A stretch of 64,000 bases of DNA, taken from NCBI GenBank assembly GCA_963920705.1, contig OY987232.1, forward strand, positions 5,459,200 to 5,523,199. Direction: 5' to 3'. How positions within the stretch are numbered: the stretch's first letter is position 1; every line of letters starts with the position of its first letter. This document shows positions 1 to 10,827 of the stretch, in pieces. The DNA comes from Odiellus spinosus. Taxonomy: Eukaryota; Arthropoda; Arachnida; Opiliones; Phalangiidae. Both the position numbers and the translations under genes were made by a program. The notes beneath the pieces are model-generated. The model had not been told where the DNA came from. It searched no databases and was given only the letters and a program-made list of their open reading frames with translations.

Positions 1-37
1 CGTGGGTTAGTCCTCAGCGGCATTATTTAATAATCAC

Positions 38-477
38 TTAAAGGCAGAATGCAACCTAATTACAAGTGATTTTTTATCGATTACTTATCGTTTAAATAGG
101 CCTAATCCATCGATAAAAAGTTTACAATACAAATATTAAACTAGAAATAAATTTAAAACTTACCCTAAAAATAGGCTTAGCGGGATTCATGGAGATCCTG
201 AATCGCGTCCGTGTAAGGTCTAGCGACCAATGAGCAAAGGCCGTCGTTCACGCGAGATCTCCACGAGACTTACTTCGCGCGCGATTGGTCGCTAGACCTT
301 ACACGCGAGGAAAACAGGACCTCCATGAATCCCACCAAGCCTTTTTTCAGGGTAAGTTTTAAATTTATTTCTAGTTTAATATTTGTTTGTAAATATTTTC
401 AGTAGTGGATTAGGCCTATTTAAACAACAAGGAATCGATAAAAAATCACTTGTTGTTAGGTTGCATTCTCCCTTTAA
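38..477. mobile_element. Foldback MITE with TTAA ends
   Basis: The two halves are reverse complements almost to the middle. The outer inverted repeats read AGGCAGAATGCAACCTA on the left and, on the other strand, AGGGAGAATGCAACCTA on the right. Each is bounded by TTAA (38-41 and 474-477), which fits a TTAA target duplication as in piggyBac or Kolobok elements. The arms also share the AAACTTACCCT and GGTCTAGCGACCAAT segments (about 170-300). No transposase is encoded, so this is a non-autonomous element. The superfamily is uncertain because the TIR matches no motif I can name. Confidence 0.75.
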
Positions 478-748
478 GACATCAATCAAATCTCACATAT
501 CACCATACGTTCGTATTCAAGATTGTAATTGTTCCCCCATTGTTTCTCTTATCCTAACAGATATTCCGCGATTTCCCAAAATAGCGGATTTCAGAGATTT
601 TCATTCCCAAAATAGTAGTTCCCAATAGAGCAGCTGCTGTTTTTTAATAGCGGCCGCTGTTTTGGGATCCGCTGTTTTGAGGAGCCGCTGTTATGGGGTA
701 CACCCGAATTAACTAGTGTTTTTTAAGTTGCTGTTTCGAACTACACGC

Positions 749-1027
749 TTACGAACACTGGTCGCATTTAAAGGACTTATCGGGCGAACGAATTAACTCG
801 TGATTCTTTAATGTCTGTTTCGAATTCGACGCGTATGAACAGTCGTCGCACTTAAATGGCTTATCGGTCGGTAAATGACTTAACTTGTGGGTTTTTAGAT
901 CTTTTTTCTCATTAGAAACGAAAGGGCACTGATTGCATTTAAATTGCTTTATTCGCAAATGTTTTAACTTGTGTTTATTTAGATCATAATTTCTAATGGA
1001 AGTGTAAGGACATTGATCGCAAGGCAT
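749..1027 (-). pseudogene. C2H2 zinc-finger fragment
   Basis: A minus-strand ATG at 1027 opens a 92-codon frame with about three tandem C2H2 fingers of the CX2C-X12-HX3H type (CDQC...H...H, CNQC...H...H, CDDC...) joined by KPFKC-like linkers, then a stop just after the CDQC of another finger. The third finger has lost its final histidine. The family binds DNA in the nucleus. The piece is too short and truncated to be a normal factor, and resembles the larger arrays at 3.7 kb and 38.4-39.4 kb. It is probably a broken copy of that local family. Confidence 0.65.
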
Positions 1028-1261
1028 TCTCCCCGACTCTCAATAAGATACCGTTTTTGACGAAAATTACGCTTTTAGCCGATTAAAGAGGAACTATTAT
1101 TTAAGAGTGACCATCAAAGTGATTCTAAGGACTGTTTCATTGATTTGTGCCCCCAGACACTTCCGACTATACACGAGAATCTAATTGACAAAGGCGAAAC
1201 TAGATCGAAATCACGAGTAATAATTCAAAGAAGCGTCTGCAAAAGGAAACTATAATTCCCG

Positions 1262-1860
1262 AATAAGCGCTTTAAATGCGACCATTGCCCTGATGCTTCT
1301 AATTGAATATGTAAATTTAATAGACACCATTAATTCGTCACGTAAGCCCTTTAAGTGCAATCACTGTTCCTACTCTTGCATCTCAAAATATCTTGTAAAA
1401 AGTCACAACTTAATTAATTTGCCCGATAAAGTTTTTAAATGCGATCTGTGAAGCTTCGCGTGTAAATTGAAACATGCTTACTAGACATAAGTTAATCCAT
1501 TCATCCGATAACCCCATAAAATGCGAACAATGCTCTTATTCTTGCAATTTGAAACAAACTTAATTTACACAAGTTAACCCATTCGCCGACTACGCGCTTT
1601 CAATGCGATCACTGTTTTTACGCTTCTGTTAGAAAAAGGGATTTATATAAACAAGAGTTACTCCATTTTCGCAATAAGCAATTTAAATGCAATCATTGTA
1701 CTTACGTTTCAAACTTGAAAAAAGATCTGAATAACCTCAATATAATTGAACACTTGTCCGATAAGCCATTTTAGCGCGAACAATGTACCTACGCGTCCAA
1801 AACGAATTATCAACTTAAGAGACAGAAAGTAATCCATTCGACCGAAAAGACCTTTAAGAT
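1262..1860 (+). pseudogene. Decayed C2H2 zinc-finger array
   Basis: About seven finger modules can be read on the plus strand (KCDHC, KCNHC, KCDL, KCEQC, QCDHC, KCNHC, EQC), roughly one per 80-90 bases and often preceded by a degenerate KPF linker. They are broken by several stops and frameshifts, so no long open frame remains. It lies head to head with the minus-strand fragment at 749-1027, separated by about 235 bp. The modules belong to the same family as the arrays at 3.7 and 38.4 kb. This is a clear relic, not a functional gene. Confidence 0.6.
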
Positions 1861-1930
1861 TCTTCAACTTCTGATGTTCACAGCCTTTTATGCGCCAATA
1901 GGATCTCGAAAATATATATATAACAAACCA

Positions 1931-2215
1931 CAGGTAAATTGAAATTTATCAAATGCCTAAAAACTAATTAAATTCTATCATATAGCTCAAAAATCTAGTC
2001 AAATTCAATCAAATGCCTCAAAACATAAAATTGATCAAGTGTCTCAAAATATAATTAAATTCAATCAAATGCCTCTTAAAATTAAATACGATCAGTTGCC
2101 CTAAAAAATAATTAAATTCGATCAAATACATTAAAAAATTAATCAAAATCGAACTAAAAACTAATTTAATTCGATTATTTGAACCGTTTTTTCAAATTTA
2201 ATCAAATGAACATTC
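1931..2215. repeat. Degenerate ~39-bp tandem repeat
   Basis: About seven imperfect units share the core AAATTCAATCAAATGCCTCAAAA, shown here only as the pattern AATTAAATTC..ATCAAATGCC. No coding potential is visible. Confidence 0.6.
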
Positions 2216-3636
2216 GATCAAACGTCACACTGATGAAATGAATTTTGTTCAGACGATCTTAAGCCGTCATATATTAGCCAAGATTTCTCCTCGGGCAGAT
2301 TTCACCCGAGACATTTCATTAGAGATAAAGCCAATGATAAAACAAAATCTATAACCAAAAAATCGACTACAAAAAATATTATTATAACGAAACCTCGAAG
2401 ATGGTAGATTATAGAGTGTAATTCAAAGAATGATAAAAAAATATAGAAGTAAACACTGAGAATTCTTATGTAGCCATATACTCTTTATAGGTTGATTTTA
2501 CCAGAAAAAAATGATGGGTACTTTGGTGCCCATCATCTTCTAGCTGTCATGTTTAAACCGTCAACTGCATAACCTTTTCCAAATTGGTTGTTGGCATCCT
2601 AGACGATTGCGATATTTGCCAAAATCTACTCGGCGTTAATACTTTCGATTTGGAGCGGTTTTTTGATCACGAGGAAACAAAGACGTGATCGCGCAAGAAA
2701 CAATTTATTATTAGTATAAGCGGATTATTTTCTCTAAGTAACCAGATTGCTAGTCCCAGTCAGGTCTCATGACGTCAGAGTTTGTATAGAGAGAAAACAC
2801 GAGAGAAAATTTCTTGAAAATATTTCGGTTGAAGTGCCAGCTAGTGATCAAGAGAGCAACTAAAGAAAACTGGCCCAATCCTGGCCTAGTTAAAAAAATT
2901 AGAACCGCAGAGGCCTGGTGTAGGTTTTGGGGGGAAGGAATCGTGGAGTCATAGCGAGTTTTCACCCAAAAGTTCTCTCTCTCATGCGCCAGAGATACGT
3001 TTCAAACCTGAAAAAACAAAGAAATAACACCGAAAAAGTATACTGTAGTGGTTTTTATTAAGAAACACTTTATGAGTAATTCAACGAAAAATAACAATTT
3101 AGTGGCATTATATTTCAAACAATGTTAGGTAAATCGTCCAAATCACCAGCATCGTCGCACACTGCACGCAAATTCGTTTTTTCAGAACACAAAGACAATA
3201 CGAGTTAGCTGTATAGTCCGTGCCTCGTTCCTTGATTTTGCTTTGCTGCAAAACTTTGTTGTTGGGTAGGCGTTTAGGTCTTCCGCACCTCAAAATATGT
3301 CAAAATTCTTCGTAATATAAATCGTTGCTGTGAAAAACCCCATGGCAGTTACAAAACGATATTTTCCCAGAATCTTTATCTATCGTGTATCTACTAATCA
3401 AAATTTCAACTGATTTCAGGTGGGGGAAGACAGTCTACTCCATTGTCGAATACAACGATGTGGCATATCTTTAACATTATCGAGCTAAACTTCAATTGAT
3501 TTGTATTCGCAGACTATAATGGTTAAATGATTATTTTTGTGGTAGAAAGGTGTGGACAAAACCCCAAGTATACTATCACAATAAAATTTTAACATTACGT
3601 TACCCAAATTCCTATGGGCCGTTTGGGTTGTTCTTT
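2216..3636. other. No recognisable gene
   Basis: AT-rich sequence with only short open frames that carry no recognisable motif. Nothing supports a gene, RNA or complete element here. Confidence 0.5.
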
Positions 3637-4262
<626 letters not shown>

Positions 4263-4267
4263 TTAGT

Positions 4268-4560
4268 CAGGGCGTAAGCCCACGATTTTTTCGAAATTCT
4301 TAAAACAATATTTCTCGGACCCTAAAGGGAACAATCCCTTAAAGCGGTAAAATTAATTAGGCTAATTATCGCGGTTGGCTAATTAGGGTCGTATCTTCTC
4401 AGGTCTTTACCTAGAGTGTTGAAGTTGCGTTCCGCGAATAGCCCCATTCTTAATCTACAAAATCAGCCCTTCCATATTTAAATAGACCCAACGAAAGTAA
4501 AAATATACTTTTTAAATGAAAGTGTTCAGAAATAGAAGCCTTCAGATTTAGGAGGATGGA
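4268..4560. repeat. Dispersed repeat, copy also at 55.28-56.64 kb
   Basis: The stretch from GGCGTAAGCCC through CGGTTGGCTAATTAGGGTCG and GTTCCGCGAATAGCCCC to GAAAGTGTTCAGAA matches 55,279-55,490 plus 56,575-56,625 with scattered mismatches. The copy at 55 kb is split by about 1.07 kb of GATCGA-rich sequence, whereas this copy is nearly continuous. It begins exactly where the zinc-finger homology stops, so it probably inserted there. The element type is unknown. Confidence 0.7.
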
Positions 4561-5099
4561 CCTTAGTGGCATTGAAGTAGCAACAAAGATTCCAGTCTTA
4601 CGAGGAATATTCTCGCCATTTCTCAACCTTTCGAAACGTATGGTCTTGTCTAGGTCTATGTAGATTGTAGAGTAGGTCTGGGACCGTGCATCATGCTAGG
4701 CCTTAAAATTTAACTATTTTAAGTATTTAGTATTTCAAAACACTTTATTTAAGTAATTTATTTTAAATATTTTATCGTAGTAGTATTTTGTATTTTATTT
4801 TAAATACCGACAGTAAAGTATTTTACCCAACACTGCATTCGGATAATACCGATCATGTTGGAAAATATAGGATTTCATAGGAATTATAGAACCATTGGGT
4901 TGCCTGTACAGAATCATCTAAATTAAAACTACATATATCCTAGACCCGTAGTTTCGTAAAACGGCTCTGTTGCTTTGAACATTCCTAAAGTAATTGTCTA
5001 TCATATTCTTGACATAACCAACAAGCAGTGCCTTCATCAGAATAAATAAAAATTTATATAGTTTAATTGTTAAGTTTTACGGAGAAATACACGTGATAC
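4561..5099. other. No recognisable gene
   Basis: AT-rich sequence with runs of AGTATTTT-like words at 4710-4830. No gene or complete element was recognised. Confidence 0.45.
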
Positions 5100-5810
5100 A
5101 AATTAAAAATAAAAAACTTTATTTAAAATCAAAATTGAAGAGACGTTTCGAACCGCGGTTCGTCGTTCGGTCTGGTGAGCCAAAATGAGGCTTCTTCTAA
5201 TATACTTCTAGATAAAAAATACATGTAATGGAAGTATAACATTTTTTCACTAGGGTTTACAAATGAGAGTGCCGCTGGTAGGCGAAAAATTGGCGAGATG
5301 GTTATGTATTTTTAAATTAAGTTATTTACATTCCAATTATTTTTTAGAGAAAGTCCCGCTTCCAAATTAAAGTTTTTATTTTTAAATTTAATGATAAATA
5401 TACTTTCTGTAATTTTACGTTTATAGTAATCGGTTTCTTTGGCTAGAATGATAATGTTATCCCAGTCAATTTGGTTTAAATTATTAAATTTTAAATGCAT
5501 GAATACAGCGTTAGTTTCTTTTTTATATATATATATATATTTTTTTTTTACATCTCTCTTGTGTTCCCTAATTCGGTCTATAAGTTTCCGCTCCGTTTCA
5601 CCTATATACACTTTTTTACACGTATTACAGCTAATTTTATATACCACACCCGATGTGTTAAGAGGGTCACTTTTCTCCTTCTCCCCACCATTCTCCCAGG
5701 TTACGAGTGAGCTTCTAAGGTCCCTAGCTTTTTTTTTTATGATTCTAATGTCAAAATGTCTAAGTTTTCTCTGTAGGGTTTCATTGAAGCCTTTGTAAGA
5801 GATAAGGCAT
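5100..5810 (-). mobile_element. Penelope-like retroelement, 3' end with GIY-YIG endonuclease
   Basis: The minus-strand frame at 5647-5312 encodes a GIY-YIG nuclease domain: YKISCNTC, then VYIGETERKL, then REHK and a later TDYYKRKITESI segment. This order, with a Cys pair just before the VYIG motif, is typical of the C-terminal endonuclease of Penelope-like elements. The frame stays similar upstream to about 5800 (LRHFDIR-like), where the reverse transcriptase should begin but is missing. Downstream, near 5130-5190, the minus strand reads RTTNRGSKRLFNFDF, which resembles the usual end of these proteins. A short TA tract at 5524-5540 lies inside the domain. This is a 5'-truncated, probably dead copy. 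Confidence 0.8.
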
Positions 5811-5818
5811 GCCTTATA

Positions 5819-6070
5819 CCGATTTCATTTTTTAATTTTACCCCCCTTTGACCCCCTTTTTTTGACCGATTTTCACACCCCCTCCCCTCCCCCTCAGGGA
5901 ACCTGGTCGATTTTTTTAAACACCCCCCTACCCCCTACCCTTTTTCCCGACCTGCGCGATTTTTTAACCCACCCCACCCCTCCCCCTACCCTTTTATTTT
6001 TTTGCTCTCGACGTTCGGCACCCCAGGGGGTTACTGACCCCCGTCCTTTTGTCGGGCACGTCCCAACAGG
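5819..6070. repeat. C-rich low-complexity tract
   Basis: The plus strand is dominated by runs of C and T (CCCCCCTTTGACCCCC-like). Open frames here on both strands are composition artefacts rich in Pro or Gly. It lies between the Penelope remnant and the 6.2-8.2 kb gene cluster. Confidence 0.7.
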
Positions 6071-6188
6071 TATTGTATAGGTGTGGAAGTAGGCCAAGTT
6101 ACTATATATGTGTAAGAATCAACAACCGTAGTATTTGAAAATATTTATTGAGTTTACAACTTCATTGATTTTTTTTTTCATACAGAGG

Positions 6189-7004
6189 TTAACCAAAAAA
6201 TTTTTCCTTCAAATATTTTTGTATCGACAGAGTTAGTATAAACAAATTATGGTGATTTAAAGTACAGATTACGCTTTCTTTATTTAAGCTTTCTTTAAAT
6301 TTATTAATAATTTCGTTATATCTAACGTAATTCAAGGTATAGTTTAACATTTCGTCAAACTTTTGGTCTTCAGAGATATCTCCGTAAGGTCTGTACCGTA
6401 AATATGGTTCGTCAAATAATTCAGAGTTTAGTTTAGAAATAAAATTATCGACGGCTTTGGCCATGCATTCAATCGCTCTCGTATTTCGTTTTAAAAGCTC
6501 AACGTGTTCGTTTATTCGGTATATTTCCACGCCGAGAATTTCGGCTTCAATAGGGGTAATGTTGAACGTAAAATCGTGATCCGTAGATAAGGTAAATACG
6601 ATACCGTCACGTGACCCAATCGCGTATAAGCAGTTATCATAGTCCTTTAGTAGTCGTAGATCGTAGGCAGACGCGTCGGATACCTTTGTCTTCTTGAGTA
6701 GAGTTGGATAATGATTAAAGAAAACTGACCACGCTTCCATAGGGAGTGAGAAGCCTTTGATAAAATCTTTTCGTCTGATGAGGACTTCTAATTCCAAATC
6801 TGATACCAGCCCAAAGGTTACGTACAAGTTTTTTCCAAGTTCGAACCTGGAATTTAATTTTTTGGGCCGTTGTTCGCGTCGTAATCTTTTTGAAGACGGT
6901 CCGCTGTTTACTTCGGCGGCTTCCATCGGTCTTTTTACGGCAGCTTCCATCGGAATTTTTACGGCAGTTTCCATCGGGATTTTTCCATCAACTAAGGAGT
7001 TCAT
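6189..7004 (-). CDS. 271-aa predicted nuclear protein, family unknown
   Basis: A full-length frame from a true ATG at 7004 to a stop at 6189. The first 35 residues contain three variants of a KIPMEAAV repeat, followed by a basic cluster (SKRLRREQRPKK, about residues 38-49) that looks like a nuclear localisation signal. Residues about 54-105 (FELGKNLYVTFGL... LEVLIRRKDF... FSLPMEAW) have the spacing of a PC4/Sub1-like single-strand DNA-binding fold, but this is weak and from pattern only. The rest is unassigned. It lies 90 bp downstream of the BIR frame and on the same strand, suggesting one transferred or virus-like cluster. The open frame over 271 codons in a region of wreckage argues that it is recent or selected. 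Confidence 0.6.
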   Translation of the reverse strand: MNSLVDGKIPMETAVKIPMEAAVKRPMEAAEVNSGPSSKRLRREQRPKKLNSRFELGKNLYVTFGLVSDLELEVLIRRKDFIKGFSLPMEAWSVFFNHYPTLLKKTKVSDASAYDLRLLKDYDNCLYAIGSRDGIVFTLSTDHDFTFNITPIEAEILGVEIYRINEHVELLKRNTRAIECMAKAVDNFISKLNSELFDEPYLRYRPYGDISEDQKFDEMLNYTLNYVRYNEIINKFKESLNKESVICTLNHHNLFILTLSIQKYLKEKFFG

Positions 7005-7095
7005 AGTTAGAGGTGTTGATCTTCGGAGGTGACTATTCTTAATGACGATAAAGTGGGGAGACTTCTGATTTTTATATCTTAGTGTCGTTTAACCG

Positions 7096-7711
7096 CTAGT
7101 GGGGGAGTACAAACCCCCATTTTTTATAACTTTCAAGTTTATTTTCTAACATACCATTTAGGATTATACCGATTTTTTTTATTCTCATTTTAAACCTTAC
7201 TTGATCAAGCCTAGCGTAATTTCTACGATCTTCGCCGCCAGGGAGTTTAAAAATTTCGATATAGTCGTTAAACCGTACTTTCATCATTAGCGAGCAATTT
7301 TTTACGTGATGTTCTAGCACAATTTTTTCCACTTCTTTACGCGACACGCGTATAACGATAAAATCTTTTTTTTTCAACCTCTTGCTTTTCCGACCGTCGG
7401 GGTACCGTTTTTTCTATAATTTGGCGGGGGCAGGCTACGGAGGGCCAATTACCGCAAACGTCGTAACTAATCGGTTTGTTATTTGCGATTTCCCCTTTCG
7501 CGTAAGCGCAGTCTGGGAATTTTAATCTGTGCTCTTTCAGGGGGTCGTCCGTACATTTCCAATCGCTTAATACACCTTTACAGTGAAAACATTTCACAGC
7601 GTCTGTGCCGTCGTGTAAAAAATAAAATCCCGCCCTAGCGATACAACTTTTGGAGTTTCGAATTAACGGCCAGTCGCTAAAAGAGTGAAATCTTTGACGT
7701 TCGTCCTCCAT
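7096..7711 (-). pseudogene. BIR-domain (IAP-like) protein with a frameshift in an A run
   Basis: The likely start is the ATG at 7711 (MEDERQRFHSFSDWP), not the upstream in-frame codon at 7744. Residues about 15-78 form one BIR zinc-binding domain: WPLIRN, ARAGFYF, then the ligands in KCFHC, a tryptophan seven residues on, and H-X6-C in EHRLKFPDC. BIR domains of inhibitor-of-apoptosis proteins bind caspases or Smac-like peptides; viruses also carry them. The frame ends at 7337. A second frame (7377-7096) starts with no ATG and overlaps it at a run of nine A (on the minus strand, about 7367-7375), so a one-base shift probably split a longer protein. No RING finger is visible. The tail after the BIR is unrecognised. 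Confidence 0.7.
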
Positions 7712-7828
7712 GCCGGCGGTTAGATAACTGTGGAAAAATAGCAATAGTAGTCTGTTTTTATAGGCTAGGATTTATTAATAAAGACGATATTTTTCTATAA
7801 AATAGTATTTTTATTTTTTAATTTTACA

Positions 7829-8250
7829 TTAGAAAAATATATTTTCGGAGGCCAGGTACGTCGCGTATGCTATGGCGCGGTCTTGGGCGCAAGGTCGGGG
7901 TCTGGGGCCACGCCCGTGATCGTGACGACATCGGGAAGCGGGGAGGTCGGCGAAGGTTGCGCGGGGGCACATCACCTCGTTGACGTCGATCACGGGGCGG
8001 TTCAACTGATCTTCGAGGTAATTAACCTTCTGGTCACCTACAGAAAGACTTATAGTTTAATAAGGCGTATCCTTGACTAACATCTACGTTTTTTTCAATA
8101 ATTAAAATTTAAATTACCTTTGGACCAAATATGTTGGGCGGCGCGGGTGGCTTTGACCAGGAGCTCCTCCAACAGCTCGTAAGGCACGTCTCCGTCCTCG
8201 AAACGGAGCCCGTGGATGTTGGCGGTGATGTAGGCGTTCTGGCTCACAAC
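7829..8250 (-). pseudogene. 3' part of a two-exon GC-rich gene, cut by the palindrome
   Basis: On the minus strand an open exon runs from the palindrome border at 8250 to 8118 (ITANIHGLRFEDGDVPYELL... AAQHIWSK). It is followed by a GT...AG intron of 80 bp (8117-8038) with a pyrimidine tract before the acceptor, and a second exon continuing in phase (GDQKVNYLEDQLNRPVIDV) to a stop at 7829-7831. The 5' part is absent: homology cannot continue past 8250, where the AGTAGTTT terminus begins. GC content is far above the surroundings. A one-base shift about 40 codons from the end would give an alternative C-terminus ending at a TAG, so the end is uncertain. I do not recognise the family. Confidence 0.5.
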
Positions 8251-8261
8251 AGTAGTTTAAG

Positions 8262-8570
8262 CCTATACAACAAGGGTAAAATAAACAAATGACGTCATCA
8301 AGTAAACAAATTTGCATAAGCCACGCCCCCAAAATAAACAAATTTGCATAATTAGCCCCGCCCCCAAAATAAACAGCGCATCCGTCAACAAATGACCTCA
8401 TCCATCAACAAATTAGCATAATTAGCCCCGCCCCCAAAGTAAACAAATTTGCCTAATAAGCCCCACCCCCAGGTAAACAAATTTGCCTAAAAAGCCCCGC
8501 CCCCAGGTAAACAAATCCTTCCACCCCCCTCCATCAACAAATTAGCCTAAGGGGCCCCACCCGGAAGTCC
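8262..8570. promoter_or_regulatory. Terminal motif array, left end
   Basis: Five to seven diverged units of about 33-45 bp combine AACAAATTAGCATAATTAG or GTAAACAAATTTGCAT with a GC box (CCCCGCCCCC). Within them are octamers ATTTGCAT at 8310-8317 and 8342-8349, a CRE-like TGACGTCA at 8290-8297, and several forkhead-like GTAAACAAA words. The array starts about 10 bp inside the element end. The same kinds of site occur in the terminal origins/enhancers of adenoviruses. The sites are visible; the role is inferred. Confidence 0.55.
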
Positions 8571-10827
8571 ACAAATTACCCTACATAACCCGTCCCATAA
8601 TTAACATTAAAGGGACAGTGACACTAAAAAAATATTTTTTCGATCGTCTTCATTGGTAGAAATAAGGGGTTTCGAATGGCTATCAGGCGAGTCAGCAAAG
8701 GTCAAATGATTCGCATCTGGTTCTTTTAATCGCAACGTACAAATGACCACTGAATCGCCCTCTGGTAGGGGCCTTCTGTACACGTGACCTCCGTTGTTAT
8801 AGGGCTATTTTCAACCTGTTTTACCCAATTTTGATTGATTTTTCAAGGTGTTTCATTGGTGTATACAACTTGTGACGTCATAAGATCCATTGGTGTGTAT
8901 TGTGACCTGTTAAAAAGACTTATTCACCCTTAAGACGGGAGATGATTATTTTTAATTGTTAACTCTCTAATACAATGATGATATTTCTGAAATAGCGTCA
9001 CTCCATGTCGTATCGGTCTTGTTATATTTCCTCTATTATCCAAGGTTGTAAGTCCAACGTGGGAAGGAAGCTAGAGATCTTCGGTTTGTACAGAAGCTTC
9101 CATTTGTGAGGATGTATCTCGGAGATTATCCTAGGCTGCAATCCAACGTTGCAAAGGTGTTAGTAACATTCTTCTCATACAGAACCTTCCAATTGAGACG
9201 TTTTGAACTTTGGGATGTATTTAAAGAGAGAATGCAGCACCGAAAGGTATCCCAATATTTGAAACTATATTTAAAGGGTTCGGGGTCTGATTATATTATT
9301 GGAAACAAAAGTAAAAAAAAAAAATATTAAAAGGGAGGATCAGGACAGTTAATTAGAGTTAAATTTCTATACCTTACCTTTGTAATGAACTTTAAACGGG
9401 ATTGGTAAAATCCCATCAAGTTGTTGTTTTGTCATATGGACTTGACCATCTTGTTAAACTCTCTTGATGATGCAGTTAATTATTATGGTAAGAGGTTTGA
9501 ATTCTTGATCTTGGAAAGGTATCATATTATAATGAACTTATATTCTTCGACCGGGATTATACATTGTCTGAAAAAATACAAGGTTTCGTTATAAATGTCA
9601 TTTAAAACAATTTCAGTCCTTAATTATTATATTTGATTGTCATACATTTTATCCAAATTCAACTCCCGTTTTTCAAAACTAAGTGATTTCATCCAGTACA
9701 GTTTTAACAACAGTTTAATTTTCCCAAAGCCTTGTAGAAAAAATAAAACTATATTTTGGGTAGGGTGTAAAAAAGCATCACAATTTAATTAAATGATTCG
9801 CTTGTATAAAATTGATTGGGAAAATGGCATTGTATATTTATGGAAAAGGGATAAGGTGCAATAATATCTCGTTACGTCTTCTTTTAAAGTTCGGGAGTAG
9901 CGTAAGATTAAAGTTAAATGGTTTCCTTCTATTTCCCTTAAATTACATCTGCATTTTTCATACAATTTTAATATAAGTTTTAATGATTTAGGCTGAATAG
10001 AATTAGTAAACTTTGTAGTAAAATAATAGAAAATCAAAACACCCGCTAAAAGAAAAGAGATATAACATTAAAGTAAAAACATTTTTGTCTAGCTTAAACC
10101 ACTCACGATTTTCACGTGAAACAGTTACTTTAGATAATCAAAACTACATGACCCGTACCCGAGGAAATCACTGAAACTGACTACTTGATATAATTATGTA
10201 AAACGGGAATCAAATTTAACATATAACTGATATTTGGTTAATTTGGACGGGACTATAAAATATAAAAAAATATGGTTTTCGAATGGAAACTATCTCTTCA
10301 ATCTAAATACCATAACGATGTATATAGATACCTCGCGGCGCTTTCAAGGTCTTTCTACGTGTTTAATCTCTTAATTTTCTTTATCGTAGTTAATCTAGCG
10401 AGTATAGAAACACTTTTATTTTAAATATTGAATTGGTCAATGTAGCTTTTTCATAATAGAACGAAAATTATTAGGGGAATGTATTTTATAAAATTATAAA
10501 GTAAATAAAAAAGCTAAAATATTGTAACTTACTTTAAGATCCACACAGGATATACATTGTAAAATTAAACAATGATGTTTTACACGCAACAATCTTTTCG
10601 ATTCTACAAACTTAAAGCTTCCTTTCCAGGGCTTGTTAATTATCCCCTGAGGTTTAAAAAGTTATGTATAAAGAAATATCTCATACTTTTCAAAACTAAA
10701 ATTATTTGTTAGTAGTTATCATTCATTTACAAGCAAGAAACACCGTTTCTAGGTGAAGATGTTTGAGAGCTTTTGTTAAATATAATTGTATTCACGTGGG
10801 ACTTAATACACCTAACCCCTTGACCAG
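8571..10827. other. Left arm, non-coding part
   Basis: This stretch is matched in inverse by about 23,260-25,480. Small open frames at 9106-9330 and 9789-10037 have partners in the other arm (24,736-24,930 and 23,984-24,187), but stops and indels differ between the arms and no motif is recognisable. I do not call genes here. Confidence 0.5.

Noticed and set aside
5862-6097. Pro-rich and Gly-rich frames in the C-rich tract
   Set aside because: Open only because of base composition; no motif on either strand.
7096-7377. Independent 93-codon gene after the BIR protein
   Set aside because: Its first codon is TTG, it has no ATG upstream, and it overlaps the BIR frame at an A run, so it is better read as a shifted continuation.
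8114-8401. Minus-strand 95-codon frame at the palindrome tip
   Set aside because: It crosses the element border in a different frame from the spliced coding fragment; it is a shadow.
9106-10037. Small open frames repeated in both palindrome arms
   Set aside because: Arm differences include frame-breaking indels and different ends, so there is no sign of protein constraint.
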